Source: Neptuniibacter sp. CAU 1671 (GTDB lineage: Bacteria; Pseudomonadota; Gammaproteobacteria; Pseudomonadales; Balneatricaceae). From it: DNA of 64,000 nt. The translations under genes were made by a program, and so were the position numbers. Shown here piece by piece: positions 52,009 to 61,058 of this stretch (within the stretch, counting starts at the first letter, position 1; each line of letters opens with the position of its first letter). Where the stretch lies: assembly GCF_029222905.1 (NCBI RefSeq), contig NZ_JARHUE010000002.1:186001-250000 (forward strand). Direction: 5' to 3'. The notes below the pieces were generated by a model. It worked only from the letters and a program-made list of their open reading frames with translations. It ran no database searches and was not told the origin of the DNA.

Positions 52009-52691
52009 TAAGACGAGCCTTTCTGCATATAATGTCCTCGCTTAAGGGTAGGGAAGTTACGTTAGACCCAAATGTCCCCCTTGCTTATCTTTTCGGTTTG
52101 TCATTGCGTAAGGCTATTTCGTTATTTCGAGGAGCCCTTCTATCCCAGAAAATGGTATATGTAGGAAGAGCTACGCGAATTCACTGTGTGAAACAGTTTT
52201 TTCCAGGCAAGGGCGTTGAAATTGGTATGTTTTGCCAAGTGGATTGCCTTTCAAAAAGTGGCCTAGTGGTTGGGCATTCCAGCAAGATCGGAGATTTTTC
52301 TCTTATCCGTGTGTCCGGTTCATTAAGTGATCTGGGTAACTCTATCAGAATTGGGGATAACGTGGGCATTGGAGATTTTGCTCATATTGGGGGGGCTGGT
52401 GGAGTTTTCATAGGCGATAACACCATTACTGGCAGCTATTTGAGTATTCATCCTGAGAATCATCATTTTGATGATTCTCAGATTCCTATCCGGTTGCAGG
52501 GAGTAAGTAGAAAAGGGATCAGAATTGGTTGTGACTGTTGGATTGGCGCAAAGGTGACTTTTCTAGATGGGTCGGTTATTGGGGATGGCTGTGTTGTCGC
52601 TGCAGGAGCTGTTGTGACTGGGCAGTTTGGTAATAATCTTGTTCTGGCCGGGGTGCCAGCTAAAGTGGTGCGGGCAAGAGGCTGCGCATGA
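52005..52691 (+). CDS. Left-handed beta-helix acyltransferase (WbbJ-like)
   Basis: Repeated hexapeptide units (VVGHSSKIGDFSLI, IRIGDNVGIGDFAHIG, VFIGDNTITGS) form a left-handed beta-helix, followed by HPENHHFDD and IRIGCDCWIGAKVTFLDG, the signature of acetyl-CoA-dependent O-acetyltransferases such as WbbJ. 228 residues. It probably acetylates a sugar of the glycan. It overlaps both neighbours by four bases (ATGA at each end). Confidence 0.85.
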   Translation: MIRRAFLHIMSSLKGREVTLDPNVPLAYLFGLSLRKAISLFRGALLSQKMVYVGRATRIHCVKQFFPGKGVEIGMFCQVDCLSKSGLVVGHSSKIGDFSLIRVSGSLSDLGNSIRIGDNVGIGDFAHIGGAGGVFIGDNTITGSYLSIHPENHHFDDSQIPIRLQGVSRKGIRIGCDCWIGAKVTFLDGSVIGDGCVVAAGAVVTGQFGNNLVLAGVPAKVVRARGCA

Positions 52692-53755
52692 TTTTTGTTC
52701 ACCTGTATAATGACAGCTCCGGGAGTCCCCGGGTTTTGAAGTCTGTTATAGAGGCTGTTGTTGCTGAGTCTCAGCCGGTTTCGCTGTTTGTTGGTTCAGC
52801 AGGTCGTGGTGTTCTGGATACTGTTGAGATCACAACCTATCGTTATTTTTACCATAAATTTTTTAATAAATGGTTGGTGTTGTTTGCTTACCTATTGAGT
52901 CAGGTAAGTCTGTTTTTCAGGTTATGCTGCAGTCGTTGCGCTTGGCGCAGTGAGGTGGTTTATATCAACACGGTATTGCCTTTTGCGGCTGCGCTGTATG
53001 GTCGCCTGTTTCGTAAGCGAGTGATTTACCACATTCACGAAGTGTCATTATCACCACCAGTTCTGTTTCGTTGCCTTATGTGGATTGCGGATCGGCTTGC
53101 TGATCAACAGATTTATGTATCAGCGTATCAACGTACCGCTGTCTCGCCGGGCTGTACTAATACCGTTGTTGTTTATAATGCTGTAAGCCGGAATATCTGG
53201 GATAAGGCTCATATGCCGGTGCCTGTGCATTCAGGCTTCACCGTACTGATGCCAGCTTCGCTGAGGGAGTATAAGGGCGTTGAAGTGTTCCTCTCGTTGG
53301 CAAAAAAACTCAATCCGTTGCCGGTAAAATGGGTGCTGCTGCTAAATGAAGAACCATCTATGGTCCAGTCTTTCCGGCAGCAGCATAGTGACCTTGCCAG
53401 CCTTCAGATAGCTGACTCCGTTTCTGACCCGAGTGATTTTTATCAGCGGGCCGATATTGTGGTGAACTTGTCACTGGTGGAGCAGTGGATCGAAACCTTC
53501 GGATTGACGATTGCTGAGGCCTTTGCATTTGGTAAGCCGGTGATTGCACCTCCCGTGGGCGGCCCGGTTGAAATTGTTGATGATGGTGTTGATGGCTATC
53601 TGATTGATAGTCGCGACACTGAGGCGCTGGTTGCGGCTATTATCGGTTTATATGAGTCGCCTGAGTTGCTGGAAAAGATGTCTCTTGCCGCTCAGCGTAA
53701 AGCTGAGAAGTTTTCACCTGATCGTTTTGCTGCTGAGATTATGCGGGTTCTGTAG
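52688..53755 (+). CDS. Glycosyltransferase family 4
   Basis: The C-terminal half has the GT-B donor-binding block with ASLREYKGVEVFLSLAKKL, FYQRADIVVNLSLVEQWIET and FGLTIAEAFAFGKPVIAPPV, including the E(x7)E-like motif. A hydrophobic stretch near residue 70 (LVLFAYLLSQVSLFFRL) may be a membrane-binding helix. 355 residues. The gene closes the group of overlapping genes; rmlB starts 94 bases later. Confidence 0.84.
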   Translation: MIFVHLYNDSSGSPRVLKSVIEAVVAESQPVSLFVGSAGRGVLDTVEITTYRYFYHKFFNKWLVLFAYLLSQVSLFFRLCCSRCAWRSEVVYINTVLPFAAALYGRLFRKRVIYHIHEVSLSPPVLFRCLMWIADRLADQQIYVSAYQRTAVSPGCTNTVVVYNAVSRNIWDKAHMPVPVHSGFTVLMPASLREYKGVEVFLSLAKKLNPLPVKWVLLLNEEPSMVQSFRQQHSDLASLQIADSVSDPSDFYQRADIVVNLSLVEQWIETFGLTIAEAFAFGKPVIAPPVGGPVEIVDDGVDGYLIDSRDTEALVAAIIGLYESPELLEKMSLAAQRKAEKFSPDRFAAEIMRVL

Positions 53756-53849
53756 TTACTTTCTTTGGGTTCTCGGGCAAAGCCGGTGGCAGGGTGAGAT
53801 ATTATATAAGGTCAGTCTGGGCTGACTGATTGAGGTTAAATATTAAAAT

Positions 53850-54917
53850 ATGAAAATTTTAGTAACGGGCGGTGCCGGGTTCATTGGCTCGGCCGTGATT
53901 AGGTATATTATCCAGGAAACCCCGCATAAGGTATTGAATTTTGACAAATTAACATATGCAGGAAATCTTGATTCTCTGGCATGTGTTACTGGTTCACCGC
54001 GTTATCGATTTGTGCAGGGGGACATTTGCGATCGGGGGGCGGTGGATGACGCTTTGGAGTTATTTCAGCCCGATATTATTATGCACTTGGCTGCTGAAAG
54101 TCATGTTGATCGCTCCATTGAAGGACCGGCTGAATTTATACAGACTAATATATTGGGTACCTACCAGTTATTGGAATCTGCGCGGGCTTACTGGTCGGGC
54201 CTGCCGGTAGATAAGCAGGCGGTTTTCAGGTTTCATCACATTTCAACGGACGAAGTGTATGGTGATCTGGAGGGGCCCGATAGCCTGTTTACCGAAACGA
54301 CGGCTTATGCGCCAAGTTCGCCCTACTCGGCATCCAAGGCAAGTTCCGATCATTTAGTCAGGGCCTGGCATCGTACCTTTGGGTTGCCGGTTGTGATAAC
54401 GAACTGTTCAAATAACTACGGACCTTTCCATTTTCCGGAAAAACTTATCCCGCATATGATACTGAATGCTTTAGCTGGCAAGCCTTTGCCAGTTTATGGC
54501 GATGGCGCTCAAGTGCGGGACTGGTTATATGTTGAAGATCACGCTCGGGCTCTAGTTTTGGTTGCGACAAAGGCTAGCGTGGGCCAGACCTATAATATTG
54601 GCGGACATAATGAAAAGCGCAATCTTGAAGTGGTTGAGGCGCTTTGTGATCTGCTTGAAGAGCTGCAACCTGATAAACCTGCCGGGGTTAAGAAATACCG
54701 TGATCTTATAACGTTTGTTAGTGATCGCCCGGGGCATGATTTGCGTTATGCGATTGATGCTCAGAAAATTTCTGCTGATCTGGGATGGGTGCCGCAGGAA
54801 ACTTTTACCAGCGGCCTGCGCAAGACAGTGCAGTGGTACCTTAATAACCCTGAGTGGTGGCAACGGGTGTTGAACGGTAGCTATCGCCTGGTCCGCTGCG
54901 GAAAAATAGAAGGTTGA
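53850..54917 (+). CDS. rmlB: dTDP-glucose 4,6-dehydratase
   Basis: RmlB converts dTDP-glucose to dTDP-4-keto-6-deoxyglucose. The SDR motif [24 protein letters not shown], the catalytic [10 protein letters not shown] and YSASK (in [13 protein letters not shown]) are present, with [14 protein letters not shown]. 355 residues, normal. It starts the rmlB-rmlA-rmlC-rmlD group, with four bases to rmlA, and is followed by genes for the other three steps. This order differs from the common rmlBDAC. Confidence 0.96.
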   Translation: MKILVTGGAGFIGSAVIRYIIQETPHKVLNFDKLTYAGNLDSLACVTGSPRYRFVQGDICDRGAVDDALELFQPDIIMHLAAESHVDRSIEGPAEFIQTNILGTYQLLESARAYWSGLPVDKQAVFRFHHISTDEVYGDLEGPDSLFTETTAYAPSSPYSASKASSDHLVRAWHRTFGLPVVITNCSNNYGPFHFPEKLIPHMILNALAGKPLPVYGDGAQVRDWLYVEDHARALVLVATKASVGQTYNIGGHNEKRNLEVVEALCDLLEELQPDKPAGVKKYRDLITFVSDRPGHDLRYAIDAQKISADLGWVPQETFTSGLRKTVQWYLNNPEWWQRVLNGSYRLVRCGKIEG

Positions 54918-54921
54918 TGTT

Positions 54922-55800
54922 ATGAAAGGAATTATTTTAGCAGGTGGTTCAGGCAGTCGTTTGCACCCGATTACGCGAGGCATCTCTAAACAGATGCTGC
55001 CAATTTATGACAAGCCCATGATCTATTATCCGCTTTCTGTGCTGATGTTGGCAGGCATCAAGGAGATATTGATTATCTCAACACCGGCGGATCTACCAAA
55101 TTTTCAAAAACTCCTTGGAGATGGCAGTGATTTTGGTATCGATTTGAGTTATGCCGAGCAGCCGTCGCCAGACGGCCTGGCGCAGGCGTTTATTATTGGT
55201 GAAGAGTTTATAGGCCGGGAGCGAGTTTGTTTAATCTTGGGCGATAATATTTTTTATGGTTATGGTTTTAGTGCCATGCTGCGCGAAGCAAGCGCCAGGA
55301 TGACAGGTGCGACAGTGTTTGGTTACCACGTAAATGATCCGGAACGTTTCGGTGTTGTCGAATTTGATAGCCAAGGTAAAGCGATCTCGATTGAAGAGAA
55401 GCCGTTGAAGGCAAAGTCGAACTATGCAGTCACCGGACTGTATTTCTATGATAACCGGGTTGTCGAGATTGCAAAGCAAATCAAGCCAAGTGCCCGTGGC
55501 GAGTTAGAGATTACAGATGTTAATAATGCCTATCTACAGCTAGGTGAACTCAATGTAAGCCTGATGGGGCGTGGTTTTGCTTGGCTCGATACAGGCACGC
55601 ATGAGTCGTTGATGGAGGCGGGTCAGTTTGTTCAGACCATTGAGTCCCGCCAGGGCTTGAAAGTAGCTTGTCTTGAAGAAATTGCTTTTCGACAGGGTTG
55701 GTTAAGTGCTGAACGGCTTCGTGATCAGGCACAGGCACTAGCAAAAACCGGTTATGGACAATATCTGCTTCGATTGCTGGAGGATGGATTGCCAAAATGA
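54922..55800 (+). CDS. rmlA: Glucose-1-phosphate thymidylyltransferase
   Basis: RmlA makes dTDP-glucose, the first step of dTDP-rhamnose synthesis. The nucleotide-binding motif [30 protein letters not shown] and the substrate-binding [13 protein letters not shown] are typical. 292 residues. Its end overlaps the rmlC start by four bases (ATGA). Confidence 0.96.
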   Translation: MKGIILAGGSGSRLHPITRGISKQMLPIYDKPMIYYPLSVLMLAGIKEILIISTPADLPNFQKLLGDGSDFGIDLSYAEQPSPDGLAQAFIIGEEFIGRERVCLILGDNIFYGYGFSAMLREASARMTGATVFGYHVNDPERFGVVEFDSQGKAISIEEKPLKAKSNYAVTGLYFYDNRVVEIAKQIKPSARGELEITDVNNAYLQLGELNVSLMGRGFAWLDTGTHESLMEAGQFVQTIESRQGLKVACLEEIAFRQGWLSAERLRDQAQALAKTGYGQYLLRLLEDGLPK

Positions 55801-56351
55801 AGGTGCAAACGACTGAATTGCCGGGGGTGCTTATATTGGAGCCGCAGGTTTTTGGTGATCATCGTGGTTTTTTCAAAGAAACCTTCCAGGTACAACGTTA
55901 TCGTGATGCCGGTATCGAACTGCCTTTTGTTCAGGACAATCATTCTCGTTCGGAAAAGGGTGTGTTGCGTGGTTTGCATCTGCAGAAAAGCCGCCCTCAA
56001 GGCAAGTTGGTCAGTTGTAGCCGGGGTGCCGTCTATGACGTGGCTGTTGATGTGGATCCGCGCTCAGCCACTTTTGGTCGTTATGTAGGTGTTGAACTGA
56101 GTGATGAAAACCATCTCCAGCTCTGGATACCGCCAGGTTATGCCCATGGTTTTTGTGTATTGTCTGAGGTAGCGGACTTTCAATATAAGTGTACCGAGTT
56201 CTATTATCCAGAGGATGAGGGTGGTTTGATTTGGAATGATCCTGATGTGGGGATTGATTGGCCGCTTCTCAAACCGGCACTGTCACAGAAAGATCAGACT
56301 CTGCCAACGCTGAAGCAATTGGCGGCTGCAGCGGAAATGGTTGGCGAATGA
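55797..56351 (+). CDS. rmlC: dTDP-4-dehydrorhamnose 3,5-epimerase
   Basis: RmlC is a cupin-fold epimerase acting at C3 and C5. The active-site histidine lies in [10 protein letters not shown], followed by [20 protein letters not shown]; both are family hallmarks, as is [15 protein letters not shown]. 184 residues. It overlaps rmlD by four bases. Confidence 0.95.
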   Translation: MKVQTTELPGVLILEPQVFGDHRGFFKETFQVQRYRDAGIELPFVQDNHSRSEKGVLRGLHLQKSRPQGKLVSCSRGAVYDVAVDVDPRSATFGRYVGVELSDENHLQLWIPPGYAHGFCVLSEVADFQYKCTEFYYPEDEGGLIWNDPDVGIDWPLLKPALSQKDQTLPTLKQLAAAAEMVGE

Positions 56352-57250
56352 AGATATTAGTGACGGGTGCGGCCGGGCAGGTGGGGCAAAGCCTGGTACA
56401 ACAGGGAAGTATGGCTGGTTATAATATGCTGGGCTATGACCGGCAGCAGCTTGATATCTCAGATCGTGAAAGTGTCCTCACTGTATTAAAAACGGCGGCC
56501 CCCGACTTGGTTATCAATGCGGCGGCTTATACAGCAGTTGATCGGGCAGAAATAGAGTCGTGTTATGCGTATGCAATAAACGAGCAGGGCCCGGCGTTTC
56601 TGGCGAGAACTTGTGAAGAGATGGATATCCCGTTATTCCATATCTCCACTGATTATGTTTTCGCGGGTGATAAACAAGGAGCGTATGACGAAGAGGATAC
56701 AGTTCGTCCTTCCGGGGTTTACGGCGCTAGCAAAGAGGCGGGCGAGCGTGCTGTCCGGAAGGCAACGGATCGTCATATCATTCTCAGAACAAGCTGGGTT
56801 TTTTCGCCCCAAGGGAGGTGTTTTCCGAATACGATTTTGCGCCTTGCCGCTGAGCGGACAGAACTGAGTGTGGTCAATGATCAATGGGGCGGGCCTACCA
56901 GTGCACGTGCAATTGCTGATGTGCTGTTGAAAATTGCTGCTTGCTATCAGTCGCAAGATACTGTCGACTCTTTTCCTTGGGGTACCTACCATTTTTCGCA
57001 ACTGCCTCATCTTAGCTGGTACGGATTTGCTGCCCGTCTGCTTGATTTTGCCAAAGCAGAAGGCTTAGTGTCTGAAGGCTTTCGATTACATGCCTGCACA
57101 ACTGAAGATTATCCAACCGCCGTGAGCCGTCCGGCAAACTCCACTCTGGCTTCGGACAAGCTTCTGCAGGCATTTTCCATTGCACCGAGTAATTGGGAAG
57201 ATGATCTTCAAAAGCTTATCGAGCATCAACGGCATCAGTTTGGTGCGTAA
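56348..57250 (+). CDS. rmlD: dTDP-4-dehydrorhamnose reductase
   Basis: RmlD completes dTDP-L-rhamnose by reduction at C4. It has GAAGQVGQSLVQ, NAAAYTAVDRAE, STDYVFAGDKQGAY and the catalytic YGASK. The ATG at 56348 overlaps the rmlC stop; a longer frame starting inside rmlC is rejected. 300 residues. Confidence 0.95.
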   Translation: MKILVTGAAGQVGQSLVQQGSMAGYNMLGYDRQQLDISDRESVLTVLKTAAPDLVINAAAYTAVDRAEIESCYAYAINEQGPAFLARTCEEMDIPLFHISTDYVFAGDKQGAYDEEDTVRPSGVYGASKEAGERAVRKATDRHIILRTSWVFSPQGRCFPNTILRLAAERTELSVVNDQWGGPTSARAIADVLLKIAACYQSQDTVDSFPWGTYHFSQLPHLSWYGFAARLLDFAKAEGLVSEGFRLHACTTEDYPTAVSRPANSTLASDKLLQAFSIAPSNWEDDLQKLIEHQRHQFGA

Positions 57251-57270
57251 TAAAATTAACGGGTTTTAAA

Positions 57271-58347
57271 TTGAAACGTATTTCTATTATCGGCACTGTT
57301 GGTGTGCCAGCTGCTTATGGTGGCTTTGAAACATTGGCGGAAAATCTAGTCGATTTCGCGCAGCGTGATAATGCTGAAATTCGACTTGCTGTGTATTGCA
57401 GTGGTAAATCATCGACAGGACCCAAGTATTATAAAGGTGCGGAGCTACGCTATTTGCGTTTAAATGCAAATGGAGTTTCCAGTATCGCTTATGATCTCTT
57501 ATCGATGTTTTCAGCACTACGTAGGCGTGATGATGCGATCCTTTTATTAGGTGTTTCGGGAGCTATTGGCTTACCGTTGTTCAAGCTTCTTTCGCCTGCC
57601 AAAGTGGTTACCAATATCGATGGTATTGAATGGAAACGTGAAAAATGGCGGGGTGCGGCCAAGCGTTTTTTGCGCTTATCCGAGGCATTAGCTGTTCGGT
57701 TTTCTGATGTGGTGATTGCCGATAATGAAGGCATTGCAGAACATGTGAGGACGACCTATAACCGTGACTGTGAGGTTATTGCTTATGGAGGGGACCATTC
57801 TGTATCAATTGCAGAAGTAAAATTTGATGGTTATTTGCCGGAAAATTATGCTTTGGCGTTATGCCGCATAGAGCCTGAAAATAATATTGAGATGATTTTA
57901 GATGCCTATGCGCGTCTACAACAGTATCAGCTTGTTTTTATAGGTAACTGGTCTGGATCTGAGTTTGGTAAATCTATGAAAAAAAGGTTTTCTGAATACA
58001 ATAATATTCAATTGATAGATCCGATTTATGATGTTGCTGTATTGAAGCATATTAGAAAAAATGCCTCGCTATACATCCATGGGCACTCAGCAGGAGGGAC
58101 TAATCCTTCTTTGGTCGAAATGATGCACTTTAGGCTACCAGTATTGGCATATGATTGTGTTTTTAATCGTTATTCTACTGAAGAGCAGGCGCTTTATTTT
58201 AAGAGTGCATCAGACCTAAGGTCGATGATAGTGAATTTGTCAGACGAGGGAAGATCGGAGATGGCAAATGCAATGCAGGAAATTGCCATGCGGCGCTATA
58301 CATGGGAAATAATAGGCTTGGATTATTTTAAGTTATTTTTGGATTAA
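57271..58347 (+). CDS. DUF1972-type rhamnosyltransferase-like glycosyltransferase
   Basis: The start GTVGVPAAYGGFETLAENLV is the signature of the DUF1972 (Cps2T/WchF-like) glycosyltransferases, several of which are rhamnosyltransferases. The C-terminal half is a GT-B donor domain with YIHGHSAGGTNPSLVEMM. It directly follows the dTDP-rhamnose genes, which supports rhamnose as donor. TTG start, 358 residues. It ends 16 bases before the convergent WecA-like gene. It could instead use another 6-deoxy sugar. Confidence 0.8.
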   Translation: MKRISIIGTVGVPAAYGGFETLAENLVDFAQRDNAEIRLAVYCSGKSSTGPKYYKGAELRYLRLNANGVSSIAYDLLSMFSALRRRDDAILLLGVSGAIGLPLFKLLSPAKVVTNIDGIEWKREKWRGAAKRFLRLSEALAVRFSDVVIADNEGIAEHVRTTYNRDCEVIAYGGDHSVSIAEVKFDGYLPENYALALCRIEPENNIEMILDAYARLQQYQLVFIGNWSGSEFGKSMKKRFSEYNNIQLIDPIYDVAVLKHIRKNASLYIHGHSAGGTNPSLVEMMHFRLPVLAYDCVFNRYSTEEQALYFKSASDLRSMIVNLSDEGRSEMANAMQEIAMRRYTWEIIGLDYFKLFLD

Positions 58348-58363
58348 AAATGTAATTTTTTTA

Positions 58364-59416
58364 TCATCTTGCGTTTCGTCTACGTGATCTTTTTATAAAG
58401 CGCTGTAATCTCCAGGCTCGTCTCAAGCCATATAAGTAAAGGGTAAAAGCAGCAATAAAAACAATAAAGGATAAAGCAGGCGCTAGCAGTTCTGTTAGGA
58501 TTCCAATCAATAATAATGTGTTACTGAAAAAAACCAAAACGACTAGTGCTCCTCTTGAACTCAAGCCTGTCCTTATAAGAATGTGATGCAAATGGGTTCT
58601 GTCGGGCTTGAAAGGCGACTGCCGTTTAATTATTCTCCGAAACATAACGCCAATAGTATCAATCAACGGAATAGCAACGCACCACAAAGCACTTGTTGGT
58701 GAAATTGTTACTGGTTCGCCTTGTGATAAATTAATCAATGTCCAGGCAATAATAAATCCAATAAATGTGCTCCCGGCATCACCCATAAATATTTTACTTT
58801 TTGCTTTTAGATTGTAGTAAAGGTAGGGGAGTAATGCAGCAGAGAGTAATAGAATGTATTCAAGATTTTTGGCTATTCCGTTAGAAAATTGGAATATGAG
58901 AATGCCGGAAATAGCCACTAAAGTTAAAGACCCTGCTAATCCATCAATTCCATCAATAAGGTTAAAGGCATTAGTTATTCCAACGACCGCAATAATTGTG
59001 AAGGGCAGTGACAGCCAGCCAAGTTTAATGTCGCCTAAGCCAAAAAGGTTGCCTAAACTATGAATCTGTAAGTCTGTGGACGTGATCACAATAGCGCTGG
59101 CTATTATTTGTATAAGTATCCTAATTTTAACTCCTATGGGTTTGAAGTCATCGATGACTCCTACAATCAGCAATAGTGTTGCGGCATTAAGCATCGTCAG
59201 GACTTTCGGGCTGGCGGGTGTGAGGGTAAAGACTGCCAGAAATAGGCTTATGCTTATTGCTATACCGCCAACAAGCGGGATTGCGCCCTGATGGGTTTTT
59301 CGTGCATCGGGTTGATCTACAAGGCCAACTTTGTGAGCTATAGGTACTAGTATTTTGATAGAAATTAGGCTTACCAAAAAAGCGACTAGTAAAGCGAATA
59401 TTAGTGTTGAATTCAT
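58364..59416 (-). CDS. WecA-like undecaprenyl-phosphate sugar-1-phosphate transferase
   Basis: This multispan enzyme starts a repeat unit by moving a sugar-1-phosphate, usually GlcNAc, onto undecaprenyl phosphate. It has the WecA-family motifs VIDDFKPI, NAFNLIDGIDGLAG, FMGDAGSTFIGF and the histidine-rich THLHHILI. About 11 membrane segments. I place the start at ATG 59416, giving 350 residues; a TTG at 59443 would add nine. It reads against the rest of the cluster, downstream of wzz. WbpL-type proteins have the same architecture. Confidence 0.88.
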   Translation of the reverse strand: MNSTLIFALLVAFLVSLISIKILVPIAHKVGLVDQPDARKTHQGAIPLVGGIAISISLFLAVFTLTPASPKVLTMLNAATLLLIVGVIDDFKPIGVKIRILIQIIASAIVITSTDLQIHSLGNLFGLGDIKLGWLSLPFTIIAVVGITNAFNLIDGIDGLAGSLTLVAISGILIFQFSNGIAKNLEYILLLSAALLPYLYYNLKAKSKIFMGDAGSTFIGFIIAWTLINLSQGEPVTISPTSALWCVAIPLIDTIGVMFRRIIKRQSPFKPDRTHLHHILIRTGLSSRGALVVLVFFSNTLLLIGILTELLAPALSFIVFIAAFTLYLYGLRRAWRLQRFIKRSRRRNAR

Positions 59417-59479
59417 AAGTATATTTGTAGCTGTATTAGTCAATATTCTAATTTGATAATTTTAAATTTTTTCTTTATA

Positions 59480-60742
59480 TCAGCTCTGTTTTATTGATTT
59501 ATGTTTTTTTATTCTATACCCGGCTATGGCGCCTAGTGTGCCTAATATAAGCCCGATTAAAAAGGATGCTGCTAATATCAATGCTCTTTTTGGCTTTATC
59601 ATAGTAGAGTCGGGAGATGCTTGAGCTCTGTGAAAATTCAATGGGATGTAGTCTGGAAATGTTTCAGTTTCTAGGAGTACTAATCTCTTCTGTAATTGTT
59701 CGATTGTTGAACTAAACGGAGTGTCGTTCCGACGATTTTTTAAAATCTCAATTTCTCGATCATGTTTTGCTTTTTCTAATTCGGCTTCTAATTTTCGAAG
59801 ATTTTCAATAGGATAAAAATCTTCTTCACGGGTTTTGAGTTGAATTAGTTCCTCTTGCAGCCGTCGTGTGCCACGAAAGTATATTGGATCTGAATCCGAC
59901 TTGAGCTGAACTTCAACTTTATTGGGACTCAAGGTATTTCCGCCATAGGTTGGTTCCTCAATGCCTAAAGACTTTGCAGTAACATAGGCTTCTTCCAAGA
60001 GCCTAATCTGATCACGAAGTTGAGAGGAGTAGAGCTGCTTAGATGCTTTGATTTCATCTTCGAGTTCTTTAATTTTCAGTTGATGGGCTTCTTCCAGTCT
60101 GGAAATCTTATTGAGCCTTTCTATTTTTAGTTGTTTCTCTTCTTGCAGAATCTGGCTATTTATCTTTTCGATAGAAATCTTTACCGATTTTTCATAGCGC
60201 AACTGATATTTGTGTAAAAGGCTTTTTGTTGCAATTTGGGCAAGTCGGTCAAGCTCTGCTGCAGCTGTTAGAGGGTTTGGGGCGAAAAAAGTAATTATCC
60301 AAGGAGAAATAACTGGGGATTTGTCAGCGTTGATGTGATTAATCTTGATACGATCTTTTAGAGCTTCTAATTGAAGTAGGTCTGAGTGCTCTGAATACAA
60401 CGATTGTTTGAGGCTAGGAGGAGCTTGATGAATAAATTCTCTTTGAACTGTTGGGGATTGTAGCTCTGCAACAAAATCTATAAGGGGTTCTTCACTACTT
60501 ATTTGATCATACAAAGGCAGTTTCGTGAGAGGTGCCAAGTTTGCCGGGGCAGGGGTTGTAAGTTCTAAAGTGGCTTTAAAAACTGGTGTTTGAACGAATG
60601 CAAATACAAGACCCCCAGTCATTGTAATTAATGTTACTACAATAATTAGTAGTTTTTCGCTCCAGAGTGCATCAAAAATAGTAAGTAAATCTAAACTATC
60701 TTTTTCCGAGTCGTGAATGCTTGAATTGGGGGATGAGTGCAT
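59480..60742 (-). CDS. wzz: Chain-length determinant protein Wzz
   Basis: Wzz sets the modal length of the polymer. The protein has an N-terminal membrane helix (LLIIVVTLITMTGGLVFAFV), a long central coiled-coil (about residues 165-330, rich in Lys/Glu/Leu), and a C-terminal membrane helix preceded by a proline-containing segment (MIKPKRALILAASFLIGLIL). 420 residues, longer than E. coli WzzB. It begins 179 bases from the tRNA gene, the right border of the locus, and is transcribed together with the WecA-like gene. Confidence 0.9.
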   Translation of the reverse strand: MHSSPNSSIHDSEKDSLDLLTIFDALWSEKLLIIVVTLITMTGGLVFAFVQTPVFKATLELTTPAPANLAPLTKLPLYDQISSEEPLIDFVAELQSPTVQREFIHQAPPSLKQSLYSEHSDLLQLEALKDRIKINHINADKSPVISPWIITFFAPNPLTAAAELDRLAQIATKSLLHKYQLRYEKSVKISIEKINSQILQEEKQLKIERLNKISRLEEAHQLKIKELEDEIKASKQLYSSQLRDQIRLLEEAYVTAKSLGIEEPTYGGNTLSPNKVEVQLKSDSDPIYFRGTRRLQEELIQLKTREEDFYPIENLRKLEAELEKAKHDREIEILKNRRNDTPFSSTIEQLQKRLVLLETETFPDYIPLNFHRAQASPDSTMIKPKRALILAASFLIGLILGTLGAIAGYRIKKHKSIKQS

Positions 60743-60921
60743 GGTTGTACCAAAGTGGATTACTGAAAATTAAATTACTATCCAGATGTTTTTATTCTGC
60801 ATTGCTAGTCTTATATCTGATTGATAGTTGTTCATGCATTGTGCTCATTGGCTTTTATTTATATACATCGTAATAAAAACCACAGACCAAGGCGAGGATT
60901 TTGAAGCTGAATTTACTATAG

Positions 60922-60998
<77 letters not shown>

Positions 60999-61007
60999 GA
61001 AAGAAGC

Positions 61008-61039
61008 GCGCCCATCATACCAGACCGGTAGATGGGCGC
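61008..61039 (-). terminator. Strong hairpin between rpoD and the tRNA gene
   Basis: GCGCCCATC and GATGGGCGC form a perfect 9-base stem, extended by an inner TACC/GGTA stem around a one-base bulge. It is followed on the minus strand by GCTTCTTTC, a weak T-rich tail. It could terminate rpoD transcription or act as an RNA processing site before the tRNA. Confidence 0.6.
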
Positions 61040-61058
61040 AATATCTTGAAAAGTATGA

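Noticed and set aside
53796-53825. Short inverted repeat GTCAG/CTGAC before rmlB as a terminator
   Set aside because: Five-base stem without a T tract; not enough to call a terminator.
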